DNA of 64,000 nucleotides from Rhizoclosmatium globosum (GCA_002104985.1 MCGO01000018.1:186001-250000); one strand, 5' to 3'; counted from the first letter of the stretch, positions 21,001 to 32,614 are shown. Notes: a model not told the origin generated them from the letters alone. Translations and numbers: made by a program.

Positions 21001-21724
21001 CACTGACGAGTAACTTGACTTGGGCAGGCATCGTGTGGATTCCAGTGGTGGTCAACCTAGCGCTGCTGATTGCCTTTTCAAAAACGAGTCCATACCAAAT
21101 CTTGGATTACATCGCGGATGATGGGAGCACATGGCCGATTTGTCAAAGCAGTGACATTAATATTTGGATGTGGGTTCTCTTGACGCCAAACGCGCTTTGT
21201 ATTCTTGGAACTGTGTATGTTGGATTCGAGACAAGAAATGTGAACTCTCGTTACAACGAAGCAAGACTCATCAATTCATCTGCGTATGTGACGGCCCTGT
21301 CGTTGATGATTTTGATTGGGTTGGGTCTCAGTTTGAAACTACCGTCGACACAAGTTATGATGACGTCCTTGATCTGCTCGTTGACAATTATTTCTGTGAT
21401 TGGAATCAATTTTATTCCGAAAGTTATGGAGGTTTGTATATCACATGGGTTAAGTGTTCCGTTTCTCATTCTTTATGCTAGTTGTCTTCTACAAACGCTG
21501 TCGACACGGTTGTTGTCGGTACAGGAGAAGGTGGAACAAAAGATATGGCGGCCAATAAATATTATTGCCGTACCTGCAATCAGGAGCTGAAGGGAGGTGG
21601 TGTTGGTAAAGGCAAGATGACAAGCACTCCTGTTCCTCATATAAAGAGTTCAAGAAGCTCCACCCAACCACAACAGTCTAACCAGACCCAAAGTAACAGA
21701 AAAAGCGTAAACTACAATGCTTGA
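18063..21724 (+). CDS. Class C GPCR with Bmp ligand-binding and Kelch ectodomain (1,042 aa, 11 exons)
   Basis: Exons by splice sites and frame: 18,063-18,174; 18,221-18,361; 18,428-18,529; 18,576-18,610; 18,659-18,746; 18,791-18,897; 18,962-19,528; 19,581-20,513; 20,566-20,890; 20,956-21,431; 21,482-21,724. The sum is 3,129 nt with no stop. A signal peptide (LPSLLLTLLFFG) precedes a Bmp/Med-type periplasmic-binding domain (about 20-384), with SYNMGAWNGCQRAIA and DVLWGAAGGLGSAA. Five to six Kelch repeats follow (about 385-690: ILIFGGQ, LVVFGG, LYVFGG, LIVYGG). Seven helices (about 715-975) end in GINFIPKVME, matching the class C FxPK end of TM7. The cytosolic tail has CRTC and is Ser/Gln-rich. 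It is a probable cell-surface sensor signalling through G proteins; the ligand is unknown. The intron pattern is shared with the broken copy at 42,850-56,992, which supports the exon model. Confidence 0.85.
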
Positions 21725-21812
21725 GATAGAACTTATTTTGGTTTCATTGAAGGATATACAAGAACTAGAATTAATGCGAGTGCTGAATAAATATACCCTC
21801 GGCGCGATTATA

Positions 21813-22973
21813 TTACAAAGATTCTTCTTCAAAGAATTGCTTGATCATTCGTGCAGCGTTCTTGTCTTGAGTCGATCGATAGAGTTGATTTACGTTCGCT
21901 TGAGCAATGGCTGCGTAGGAAGGAAAGTTGTTTCGAAGTTTCTCGCATGCTATGATAAGAATAAGTAGAAGAACGGACAGGAGAACGATGCATACTTTGT
22001 ATATCTAATGGGGTTGGACTTCCAGACAACAGAGACAGTAACGCCAAGGAATTATCTGCTTCTAGCAAGTGAATTCCGCTGAATTTTGACACGTCCTTTG
22101 GGATCATCATAATTAGACTAGGATTAGACAGCATCGCTCACCTCCAACAATTGTGTTTCTGTAACTCCCTGATTTATGCCTGACTGAGCAACGAGAGCCG
22201 ACGAACAAAGGCGTACAACAATTTTGATTACATCATTGCAACTAGATATAGGAATAATACTCGGTTTCCTTATCGCTTGACCAGTTGGCACATTTTCAAG
22301 TTGGATTTGGCGCGTCATCAAGTCCATAGCCCTTTGAAAAGCAAGGAGAGGAAACGAATTTGATAATGGAATAATTTGCTGAGGATTTCGAGGATCGATG
22401 GAGCTGGAAGAAGGGGTTTGTGGAATCACAGGTTTCAAGGCGAAGAGAATAACAATCGTCTTGAACTTCTCGCGCACCAATTGTATTCTAATACAGACAT
22501 GAGGCTATGTTAAAAGCAGCGAGTGAAACCTGTCAACGAGGCTCCGAAGCGAGTCGTGTTCGAGTTCAAAGTCGGCATTGACGCAAAAGAAGGCGACGGA
22601 GGCCGAGGGACACGACAGATCCTGCAAAGTACAAAGCGAGTGAGTCATTTCGGTGTTGGACTGGGCCGACACGCACGCCGTAGTTCGCAGCACCGGCGTC
22701 AATGTCTTCGCATTCGCAAGTTAATTAGAATTAGACGCGCAGTCGATCGCATCGCACGCCGTCCTCACATTTGATTCGAAGTTGCGGCGTTTCAAACGAC
22801 CACGGATGCCCGCGGACACTCCGTTTGACGAGGAGAATCTGTTTGCGTTTGAGAAGAAGGGACAAGGCAGCGGCTTTGTTTGTTACCGGTGCATGCGCGT
22901 GCGATCTAGATGCTTCTCGGAGATTCGGCGGTGTGGTTGCTGGTGGCGGCGGCGCAAAGAGTGGCCGTTTCAT
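21813..22973 (-). CDS. XPF/ERCC1-superfamily-like protein (SPO16/ERCC1/FAAP24 type)
   Basis: The exon model is 22,973-22,758; 22,705-22,530; 22,487 to about 22,140; about 22,090 to 22,010; then the last exon, with TAA at 21,813. Introns are 42-52 nt. The N-terminal region has QILLVKRSVRGHP, recalling the ERCC1 central-domain start, then SVAFFCVNADFEL and TIVILFALKPV, like the beta-strand core of the nuclease-like fold. The C-terminus (DVSKFSGIHLLEADNSL, then CEKLRNNFPSYAAIAQANV and MIKQFFEEE) fits a tandem helix-hairpin-helix domain. The catalytic ERKxxxD motif of XPF is not seen, so a non-catalytic partner is expected. Length (about 320 aa) fits ERCC1 or SPO16. The family call is inferred from fold pattern. 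The alternative is an unrelated HhH protein. Confidence 0.5.
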
Positions 22974-23113
22974 TGGAAGTTTTCTCTGGTTCTGTTCAGA
23001 TCACAAGCAGTACCGGTAAACACTTTGGCTCTACTTTACACATTAAATTAAACATAAGAGAAAAAGGAAAGAGGATATGATACATTGGATTTTGCGGGAT
23101 TTTGTTGTCGGAC

Positions 23114-24218
23114 ATGGACCCCCTTGCCAAAACCTCTTCACAATTAGAAGCAGACAACCTTATGCTCATAATGAATGAGCCAAGAGTGAATTCGAATTCA
23201 AAACTAGGACGTATGTTTAATCCTTGTGTAGTTGTGAGAGCTTACAATCCGACTGTAGCGCTATCCAAAGTTCTTGTGGCAGTCGTACTCCTAATTTGTA
23301 TCCTATGTGCACCAATCGTAATTCTCTGGTCGCACTCTCATTCGATCGCTGCATCTCCTATTTCAGTGTATTCTGATATTCCTGATATCGGTCAGGAGAC
23401 AGTCTTTCCACGCGACGACGTCAGGAAACGAGGTCCAGCAAATGAAGGAACGAACCATACAACTACGAAATCAACGTATTCTAGTCCATCAAACGAATCA
23501 CCCGTGTTACTTGTTTCCAACAACGCACGAACTCTGGATCCCACTCTCTCGTCTGCAAACATAACAAATGCCACCATGAATCAAATCATCAACGCGGTTG
23601 TATCGACATTGAATCCATGCGCCCTTCAGTGTCTTGGTCTACCGACATCCCAAAATATCACTGCAACTCAATGGACTCAAATATGTGGCGTAGTCAACAA
23701 CACCTTCGCTTCAAACACATCAGATTTAGTCTCATCTGAACAGGGCCTTAATTTCAATAACGGAATCTCGTCAGCAGATTTGGGAAAAGTAGTGAATGCA
23801 GGACAAGGGCTGTTCGCGAGCACGATGTCAATCGACGCCGCTCAAGCTTTAGCTGTTGCCGAAGCGAAAGCTCTTTGTGAAAAGACGTTAAGTTGTGGGA
23901 CTTTGGTTCAGAAGGGGGTAAGCTCCAGATAAAGCCCAGAGGTTTTTTCGTGGCTGATTCAAAACGTGTTAATAGGTGATGGCGCTTCAAGCAGTTTGTT
24001 CAACCATGTCACCAAATGGTGGATTAAACGTGACACCATCGTTTATTGCGTCGTTGTTAGGAATCATTGGACCATTTGTTGTGCCATCCTCTTCTCCAAT
24101 CGCTGTAAACACACCAGTGCCTGGCCCGCGAGCATCAGCAGATGCCGCGCGGTCTGGAAGCATGAAGAGTAGTTTACATTGGTACTCATTTCTTATACAT
24201 TTTTTATTACTTGCATGA
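23114..24218 (+). CDS. Membrane-anchored Cys/Ser/Thr-rich protein of unknown function
   Basis: Two exons, with a GTAAGC..TAG intron at about 23,917-23,975. An N-terminal cytosolic part (about 55 aa) is followed by a single hydrophobic helix (SKVLVAVVLLICILCAPIVI) and a long extracellular-type region. That region is rich in Ser, Thr and Asn sites (NITNATMNQ, TQWTQICGVVNNTF), with spaced cysteines. The C-terminus ends in a short hydrophobic stretch (WYSFLIHFLLLA), possibly a GPI signal or second helix. No family is recognised. ATG 23,114 was chosen; an upstream ORF extension starts with a non-ATG codon. Confidence 0.6.
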
Positions 24219-24303
24219 ATATTGAAGGACGTATTGTATACGTTGGTATCTTTTTATTTTACATTTTAATTGAGGTTCTATTGTTGAAATTATTGATTGC
24301 ATG

Positions 24304-24967
24304 TTAGCTGGAATAAGGGCCTGACACAGTTCCATCAGAGGTGATTGGTGCAGCCGACTTGAACCGAGGTACAAGTGCGCAGATCCCAAACACCGCCCCA
24401 GCGAGTAACATCAATCCAATAAGGAAACTTGCTGTCTGAAATGACTCGTTTGCCTTCAGTTTTCGAATGAGACGGTCTAACGTTTTGATTGTTGAATCTG
24501 AGATCTCGATGACTACGAAACCCCTTACCTGAACTTTTGTGAGGTGGAAGCGTTTGATCATTTGGGGTTAGCCGGGAGTCATCGCAGGATGCCGTGCTAA
24601 TTAGGAGTGGTGCCTCGTCGTCGCCAAGCATGAGCAAATGTGTACAATATGAGCTTAAATTTTTCAATTGGAAAAATAAATAAGTCTATTATTTCATTCC
24701 TCTTCTCGTGAGTGAAATCAGGGAAAATGTACATGCACAAAACACAACTGAAGAACCCAAATATCATTTCCGGAGTACAACAGAGGCTGGAAAGCATCTC
24801 GTCAGCTCCAAAAACGCCCATTCGCGGAATGAGTCTTCCAAGCGCGTGGGGACCATATGAAATGTCTCGATTGGATTCACAGCTACACCTTCTTCTTGTA
24901 AAAAGAATTTCACGCCAGTCTGAACAGCATCTTTGAGCTCTTGCGGGAACGTCCTATAATCTGGCAT
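24304..24967 (-). CDS. Small unknown protein with C-terminal membrane helix (exons partly unresolved)
   Basis: The first exon starts at ATG 24,967 (MPDYRTFPQELKDAVQTGVK) and runs to about 24,780, where the frame must change by splicing. The last exon is best seen from 24,561 to 24,304: VRGFVVIEISDSTIKTLDRLI, then a hydrophobic helix (ASFLIGLMLLAGAVFGICAL) and a short tail. The middle is uncertain because several GT/AG pairs are possible. Function is unknown. The gene lies tail-to-tail with the secreted/membrane gene at 23,114. Confidence 0.4.
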
Positions 24968-25084
24968 GATTTCCGTGATGATTCTGCGTAGGTAGATATG
25001 TTTGGGGGGAATGTTAGTCTTTGGACGATTATCTGAAAGTATTGCTCAACTTGTCACTATCCAAGAGCTTTGATTCATCAACCT

Positions 25085-26360
25085 TCACATCTGGCTTTCC
25101 TTCTTCTTTCGAATCTTCACTGAAAACGCACTCGGCAGCCGAGGCCCTACCAAAGACATACTAAGTAACGAAATGAGCAGTCCTCATCAAACAACTTACA
25201 AATCCGGAGTCTCCGCCTTAACTGCACCCCGCGTTCCATCCACATTATCCTCCTCACCTCCTTTCTCACATCCCTCCCCCGTCACTTCACATTTCTCATC
25301 TAGACAGTCCCCCAACTCCTCCGAAATAAACGCCATAAACTCATCCTTCAATTCGCGTGGAATCTCAAGACCCTTTCCAAGCTGATGCGATTCAGCAAAC
25401 TCCTTCACGCGTTTCTGAAGCCGTCGGTGTTTTGCGTTCATGTTGAATGAGAAGGATGGATGCGTTTCGCGAATAAGAGTTGTCCATTTTGTTGGGGGAG
25501 GTGGATCTGAGGTGCTTGGCTCTTTGGTGTGTTCATGTTTGGGTGGAGGGGAGGAAGGTGGTGGTGGTGGGGATTGTGATCGTCTAGGCTCTTGGATCTG
25601 ACTGCGAGATGAAGTAGAAGATATGCTTTGTTTCCGTTTTATAGGTTCGGGTCGATCAGGTTCTGGGTTTGGAGGTGGCAGAGATGCTGATAGCGGTCTT
25701 TCGGCTGGACACTTTGAAACATGGATCAAGAAGGTTGCCTTTTTGAAGTTGAGTATTGGTTGCATGGACACTTGAGGAGACCATTCGGACCGTCTCGTTC
25801 TAGTTCTGTGCAGTATGAGTAAATTGGACAACCAACCAAAATGAATGACACTAACCATGCCACTGACCACTGAACCGAAACTTGACCTTTTTAGTGTGAT
25901 AGTTATGTGTATGTCGGTATAATGCTTCACGGTTCGTATGTGGTCCTGGGTTAGGGCAATCTTCGATTGGACACAAGAATTGAGATCCAACTCCTGGAAC
26001 AACAACGATTTTTGGTTTCTTTCTCGCCTCTTTCACTGGCTTAACGCGCTTGTTGGAGGGCTTTGTTGATGTTGCTTTGGACCCTACTGAGTTGTCGTCG
26101 TCAGAAGTGCTTGATTCCTCTGATCCAACAGTATCTTCATCTTCCTCGTTGGTCTTTTCATTGGAAGAAGGTTTTGAAGAGGATGGTTTGGATGATGTGG
26201 AGGACGTGGCTGAGGCTGCTCGTGTGCTTCGATGTCCGTCAGTTTGACAGGATGTTTCCTGGTCCAAATTACGGCCTAGTGGTGTTTTATCTGGTTTGAT
26301 GGCAATGGTTTCAGTGTCGTTGGAATGGGTTGGCACTCGTTGGGAGCCTCGCGTCTTCAT
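25085..26360 (-). CDS. C2H2 zinc-finger protein with Ser- and Pro-rich regions
   Basis: Exon 1 (from ATG 26,360) is Ser/Asp/Glu-rich with a basic patch (NKRVKPVKEARKKPK, likely nuclear localisation). A C2H2 finger follows: FLCPIEDCPNPGPHTNREAL, then YRHTHNYH. A short intron lies at about 25,800-25,865, but its exact ends are not fixed because the best-looking sites do not keep frame. Exon 2 has a Pro-rich tract and a helical C-terminal domain (KHRRLQKRVKEFAESHQLGK). A second intron (GTAAGT..TTAG) removes about 25,147-25,190, and a final exon ends at TGA 25,085. It is a probable nuclear DNA- or RNA-binding protein; the target is unknown. Confidence 0.6.
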
Positions 26361-26600
26361 AGAATTGTGGTGGCGGTGAGAATGTCAAAGAATTTTTGCA
26401 GAGGGGATTCCCAACAGATATGAGGGTAATACTTTATTATTATGGGTCTACTTTATTATGATTCTTAGACAATTATTGCCCTCCTAAGGCCATTAACAAA
26501 AAATCCAATTAAAGACAGCCAAATCTTGTGTCCCTTCTAGCCCTTAAAAAGAAAAACAAATTAAACGTCAGCGAAAGTATTCGCTTGAAAAGGAACTTGA

Positions 26601-28931
26601 TCACGCTTGTGGCTGTGCATAGCTCAACGGCTGCTGATACTGCGCTTCATGCTGCTGCTGCTGCTGCTCGCTCCCATACACTTCCTCATCAACTCTAGAA
26701 CTTGTGGTCATCGCAACAGTATTCTCGGGCAACCCAATGTCCCATGGTTTACGCTTATACCGCAACCCACACGCATTGCAGAGCGTCTTGAGACCGTGTG
26801 GGCCCTTGCGCCATTCTCGACTCGCCGTGATTCCGCATTTTTTGCAGTGCCCTGGTTTGAGGGGACGCGATTTCGGGCCGTCGTCGTCGGCGGTGGCTGC
26901 GTCGTCAGTCGATTGCGGTTGGGGCTGAGGTTGCTGTGAGGCTGTGGAAGCAGGGGGTGTAGAGTTGTTTGGTGCAGGAGAGGTGAATGGGGGTGAGATG
27001 GAGGTTGAAGACGAGGGAGGAGTCTGTTGGGGGTAGAGGTGGGAGTGAACGACTGGTATTTGTGCGTTGTGAGACTGTTGAGAGTAAGGAGGACGGTTCT
27101 GCGATGTGGGTGGGGCATGTACTTGGACACGAAGTGGAGATGGTTGGTGAGGAGTTCCATAAGGTGTTGGTTGAGAGTAGTAGTGAGGATTATGATGTAG
27201 TTGTTGTTGCTGCTGCTGGTGCTGAAGCGGGAGTTTATAAGTTACTGGAGAGGATGATGTTTGTCCTGGGTGGTGATTATGTTGCGATGGAGGCTTAAAA
27301 CCTTGTTGAGACAATGATTGAGGACTCGGGGATTGCGATGACACACTGCGAACAGCTGCAAGAAGAGGCGAAAGTGGATCTTCGGCAGTGTGAGATTGGT
27401 GTAAATTACTTGAAGTCATTGTGCGGTGCTGCTTAGATGGTGGCAATTCGTGAGATCGTACAACCACTGGTGCCAGAGATGATGCGTATCTATCAAAGTG
27501 ATGCTGTGGTAGAATCGACGAAATCGAGGGAATTTGTTGGGAGCGCTTGGAGTCCTCATCTACTTCCCAAGGCCTAAAGGTCCGTTTTCCAGGAACGGGA
27601 GACTCACGAGTCCCTTCAGAAATAGGAGGAGATAACGAAGCCGATGTGGAAATTTGAGAATTGCTGCCAACTCTGTCAGATGAGCGCGAAGAAGGTACTG
27701 GAGACGATGAAGGTTGTGACAGGGGAAATCTTGTCATAATGAACAGCATTGACCGGAACTTTATGAAGAGTGATTCGCATTCCAGCGATTCATAATTACT
27801 GTTGTTGTTGGATCTGTGGTTCAACGTGAACATCTGGAACGAGTTGGAGAGTGGTACAGTCATGTTGTTAAGCTTGCCCATTTCTTCATCATAGCAAACG
27901 AGAGCATCTGCATTAAGGTAATTCTTGGCAAAGTCAATATGATTAAACCCATTAGGTGCAGTAGTAGCAGAAGAAGTAGTAGAAGTAGTAGAAGAACTAG
28001 GAGTAGTAGAAGTAGATTCAAACTGCCTTAAGGCTGATAATTTAGAAGGTGAGGAGGTGTAGACTATATCTTGCGTTATAGGATCCACAATAGTGAGAAA
28101 CAAATTCGGTTTGGAAAAGATTGGCAGCTGGGCAGACGATTGTTTCTGCATTAAGTCACGAAGAGCAGCAAGATCTTTGGGAGAGAAGGCAGGACTTCGT
28201 TCAAGCACCGTATCTAATATATAGTTTTAGGGTTCCCAGTTTCGATCAATAAATGTCAAGTGGTTTGTGCTTGGCGTTTGGGTTTTTGAAGGTGGAAGTG
28301 AAAATTTTTTGTTGTCAACTTACGATTGGGGGCGTGGACGAAGATCAGGAGACAGTCCCTCGATACAATGTTGAAGCCAATTTCAACGTCGATCCACTTA
28401 ATATCGTTCTCAGTGGGTAGAGGCATGACAGAGAGAGGGATAAAAGGCCTGACTTTGCAGTTGTTTCGTGAGGCATTCAGAGAGAAGCGGCACCTGAGAC
28501 AAAAACCAATATAGTGTCAGCTTCCAAAGCACCTGCCTAACCCTTGCGACTCACCGAACGGCACAGCCAGCAAGAGACTCCCTAGCACCCGACTTTGCAG
28601 CTGTGAGAAACTGGGCAAGTTCTTTAACGAGGGCAAAGACATCGTTTTGATGCACACAGGAAAGCAGGGCCCCAGGAGCACCGCAATCGGACACTGACGC
28701 CGGAGCAAGAACAAAGGACAGATTCGCATCAGTTGCAACGAGGGCCGCGAACGGAAGCGCTGCCTCTGTGTTCCCGTTCTCCGCCACTGCAACTGCAACT
28801 GCAACTGCCGATGCCGATGTCGATGCCATCTCGCTGAGTTGTTGAATGCGCTCTGTCCCTGGCCCGGGTTCCTTCGCGTGCGATGACTCACTCATCAGAA
28901 GTCCGTTGGTGGTCGGTGGTGCGCTCCTCAA
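26601..28931 (-). CDS. White collar-2-like transcription factor, PAS + GATA finger (719 aa)
   Basis: Exons are 28,931-28,555; 28,493-28,324; 28,213-26,601, which keep frame and give 2,160 nt. An N-terminal PAS-like fold spans exons 1 and 2 (LSFVLAPASVSD, LLSCVHQNDVFALVKELAQF, CRFSLNASRNN, WIDVEIGFNIVS). A very long Ser/Gln/Pro-rich disordered region follows, then a single GATA finger (CKKCGITASREWRKGPHGLK, then TLCNACGLR) near the C-terminus. The EWRKGPxGxKTLCNACGLR form is typical of white-collar proteins. WC-2 partners the photoreceptor WC-1, and no flavin-binding GRNCRFLQ motif is seen here, so this is not WC-1. An Ala-Val run from a CAACTG hexanucleotide repeat lies near residue 45. Confidence 0.75.
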
Positions 28932-29399
28932 AAGGTGATGATGTAAGTTGATGGGCTGGATCGAAGATCGAGGCCGGCCTTCTTCTGACGTGATTTTTTT
29001 TTTGTGGCCTTGAACAATTTTCGATTTCTTATAAACTCCAATACGATTTGATTTCGGTGGCTTTCGAAAGAAGTTTCTCGTTCACTTTCCGTTCATGAGC
29101 CTCTCTGCGATCTGGTCATGCGCTGCCGTGTCAGACTCAAATTCTTATTGAATGGAAGGGCACGCACCCACGATTTTTCCGTTCAACAACGTCTCCATCA
29201 CCATTTTGAACACAAAGATTGAATTGACTAACGAGGTTCTGTACTACGAGAAGCAGTGGTTCCACAAAATAATCTAAATATCCGATTGATTATTGCAAAC
29301 TACAAGCCCAATGTTTAGTAGTCAAAACTCAAATTTATTGCCCCTTGACTCTTTGGGAAAATACACATTCTCCACAACCTTGATCATTGGAGATTCTCT
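28932..29399. other. Intergenic stretch without recognised gene
   Basis: It holds the upstream region of the WC-2-like gene (with a T9 run near 28,990) and the 3' flank of the rhodanese gene. No conserved ORF or RNA gene was recognised. Confidence 0.5.
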
Positions 29400-30333
29400 T
29401 CAGTATTCTTCTCTGTCACTGAAAGTCTTTCCAGCTGCAGTGACAATTGGCTTTCCGGCGCTCTTCCAAGCTCCGAATCCACCGACAAGAGAGTGCACGT
29501 TCTTGTATCCCATTTTTTGGAGAGTGTCGGCAGCCAAAATAGAACGTACTCCTCCAGCGCAGTACAAGACAATGTCGTCATGGGTATCTGGGACATAGTG
29601 TTCCTTTTAAAGAAAATGAGTAAGCTTTGTTTGAAAATTAATAGAGACAGAAGAATGAGAAGTTGACTGAAGCATTGATTCAAGACCAAATGTGTTGCAC
29701 TGGCTGCTTCCCGCACCATCTACTTCCGACATTGATGACCTCGTCTGCTGCACTCTAACGACTGCCATCATTTCAATCCTCGGTCCGACAAAGAAAGACA
29801 GCTTGGGAAATAAATCATTCCCACACTCACAATGTCTCTCTCAAGGTTTCCACGTCCAGTGTAGAAAGCGTGTGGAAGACGGCCTTCGTTCCATTCAGCA
29901 GTCTCTCTACGAAATCAAGGAGTTAGTAAAAGGTATGGCATTGATGCACAGGAATGATGGTGCAGATGGGTCTTGATCAGTTTCCTTCTAATTCCTCCCT
30001 ATCGCATCATACATATTCATTTGATGAATATTGAGCACCATTCAGCTATCCGTTCCTTGTTCATACCCTTGCTCCAACAGCCCAAAAACCGCATACGACC
30101 CCGTTCACGAACGCCCACGATTCGTTAAGAACATTGAGCAATTTCATAGCTTGAGGTGTGATAGGATGCATTCTCAATACGCACCGGACATCAAACAAGT
30201 GGAAGGTGCTCTTTGGGCCTTCAGCCAAAGCGGCCGCAACATCCTGAACAGACACCTCCTTCACTGATCCTCTGAGTTTTTGAAGATGAGCCTGGAAGAG
30301 GCCGTTTGATGGCGCCTGTAAGGATTTATCCAT
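29400..30333 (-). CDS. Rhodanese-domain sulfurtransferase
   Basis: At least three exons. Exon 1 starts at ATG 30,333 (MDKSLQAPSNGL) and ends near TFHLFDVR. A middle exon at about 29,930-29,830 reads ETAEWNEGRLPHAFYTGRG then NLERDI. After an intron of about 225 nt, the last exon (29,603-29,400) has IVLYCAGGVRSILAADTLQK and VGGFGAWKSAGKPIV. The active-site loop CAGGVR holds the catalytic Cys that carries the persulfide. The single domain is similar to GlpE-like or thiosulfate:glutathione sulfurtransferase proteins. Exon borders between 29,830 and 30,060 are approximate. Confidence 0.72.
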
Positions 30334-30748
30334 GTATGGGCATGTATGATCATTTGATTTGATGGTTTTGGTGCGAGGCGAGGGCCAAGGATTGTATGTT
30401 ATGGATGATGAGAGCAGAATAAAGCCGTCGCGATAGATAGATTGGTGAGGTCAATGGGTAGTGTTTGTAGGGTAAGAAGGTTAGTAAAATTGCACAGGCC
30501 TGGGAAGGACACCAATGGACGCCCTTCTCCTATGAGTCATTATCGAAACAGACGATGCTTACGGATGCAGAGAACAAGCGAGCAGTGGCGGGTGTCAACC
30601 GAGTAACAGATCTGAGCATCTTTTGTTGGTGAGTCTCGAAAAAAGAAGAGAGAAACGAAAATGAATAAAAGTACATTACTCAAACACAAAAATATCAAGT
30701 TAAAAGAAAAGCTACGCATGAGAATGCAAAAACACGCTCGTGGACTCT
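30334..30748. other. Intergenic stretch without recognised gene
   Basis: It contains the upstream region of the rhodanese gene and the 3' flank of the SOF1 gene. Nothing else is supported. Confidence 0.5.
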
Positions 30749-32344
30749 TCATTTTTCAACAGCCAGAATGTGCTTCTTGCGTTCTGCAACATATGGAACG
30801 GCTCCAGGTTTACTGTGTTTGCGCACCTTCTCCTCCTTCTTCTTACGGCTATCAAGCATAACGTGCTTCTTTTGAGTCGTAGAAACAATATTCTTTGGCA
30901 AGTGACGTTGCCTTCATACAAAAGTAAGCAAAAGAAAGGAACCCCAAACCAACTCACCTATCAATTCTCTTAATCTCTGGCATGTGCTTATACCTCTCCT
31001 TCAAGGCTTTATTGTACTCCAACGCATTCTGCTGTCTTGGCGCCAACTAAAACGACGACGCAGTTAGCATCAAAGCCTCAAAGTAAAGGGCAGATTAAAC
31101 TCACCGTTCCCATTTTCTCCGACGCATCCGCTTTCCATAGACGCATATTTCCATCGTCACTTCCAGAAATAACGTACTTGTCGTCCATAGTGAACTGAAC
31201 ACAGAACAAACGCTGCATACGTTTTGTGTGGTACACATCGCGAGAATGTCCTTCACGAGCGTTGAAGATTCGAAGCGTCTTGTCATATGATCCTGAGACG
31301 AGTTGCTGTCCAGTTGGAGAGTAGTCAACATCGAGACTATTGAAATGAGTTTAGTACAGTTTGTGATCGCTATGGAAATACATACACTGCTGATACATGG
31401 TCCTTGTGTACATTGATGGCTTTGTTGAGTTTACGCATGTCGAATGTGTACAAGTTGTGGTCTTCGTTGGCCTGTTTGCGTAATGAAACAATAAGAATCC
31501 CTCGAGCATTCATTCAAACAATAAGCTTCGACTCACGCAAGTAAAGTTGTAAGCTTCCATTGGGTTCCATGCAATTGCATTGGTTTGCAGAGCCATAATT
31601 GCCTTACTGATAGGAACGCTTGTCCTCAAGTCGTACAACGTAACAGTACGATCTGTTCCTGCACTCGCCAGAATATTTGTCTCCGTTTGGTTGAATCGAA
31701 CCGTCATAATGGTCTCAGCACCCCACGACATGCTTTGAACTGGTTCACTGCTTGTATGGTCCCAGATATCAATTTGTGTACTACTCGTTGCAAACACAGG
31801 CTGCGATCTATGATGCGATACTCCCGTGAAACTGTTCTTGAAGAGGTATGTTTGGATGGGGTCTTTGCTGGCTCCGTCCCAGATTTTGACAACCTTGTCT
31901 TCACCAACTGAGATGAACGATTCGCTGTAGGGTACGAAACAGAGTCCTCGAACAAACTGCTTGTGAGCAATCGAGCTCCATACTGTCTGCTTGTTTTGGA
32001 GGGACCAGAGACGGATTTCTGTGTGAATGAATATCAGTATTCCCGAAGCCTCCCACGTCCTTCATTCCAAACTACATACCACCATCAGCAGACCCAGAAA
32101 TAAACTTTGTCAACGATGTAGGGTGTTTGGCCATGCAATAGACTCCATCTCGATGCCCATTCAACTGCCCAACAAATGGCTTCGCAAACAGTCTATCCAT
32201 CTTGACGGCATTCAGTGCTCTTGTGTACTCTCTGGCTTTCTCGAAAGGATGCAGTTCGGGATTCAGGTTTCGTTGGAGCTTTTGAAGGTCTCCGGATCGG
32301 GCACGGACATGGTCATCGTCTGACCGAGAGATTGTTTTGATTTT
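30749..32344 (-). CDS. SOF1: SOF1/DCAF13-family WD-repeat ribosome biogenesis factor
   Basis: This is a WD40 protein of the small-subunit processome, acting in nucleolar 18S rRNA maturation. The N-terminus KTISRSDDDHVRARS and LNPELHPFEKAREYTRALNA matches SOF1. WD repeats follow (GQLNGHRDGVYCMAKHPTSL, VKIWDGASKDP, LVSGSYDKTLRIFN). The conserved Sof1 C-terminal tail is present: EYNKALKERYKHMPEIKRI, then RQRHLPKNI. There are about six exons, with TGA at 30,749. The first conserved residue is Lys at 32,342-32,344, after a CCAG acceptor. No in-frame ATG sits directly before it, so the start is probably on a tiny upstream exon not located. Confidence 0.85.
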
Positions 32345-32614
32345 CTGGATAAGATGTGTTAAATAAGCATTGTTGGGATGAGAACAGCTGGTGGTTGGTA
32401 AGTTGGTTGTGTTGAGTTAGGCAAGGAAAGCCCGCACAGAAGAAGAAGCTCAAGCTACAGACACCAGGATTCAATACAAACGAACTGTAGAACTCCGTTT
32501 TCCTTGCAAGGTCCGGCGAAGATCGAAGAGGGATTGAGAGTTACCATCTGCAAGAGTTCTGATTGGGAAACAAAAAACAAAAAAGAATTAAAGAAAGTAA
32601 CTATTCTTCCACAT

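Noticed and set aside
22782..23051. Plus-strand ORF with CxxC (CYRCMRVRSRC), zinc-cluster-like
   Set aside because: It is antisense to the first exon of the ERCC1/SPO16-like gene, and the Cys pattern does not complete a known finger.
29293..29976. Plus-strand ORFs over the rhodanese gene
   Set aside because: Antisense to the rhodanese exons and intron, with no domain signal. The minus-strand reading has the clear CAGGVRS active site.
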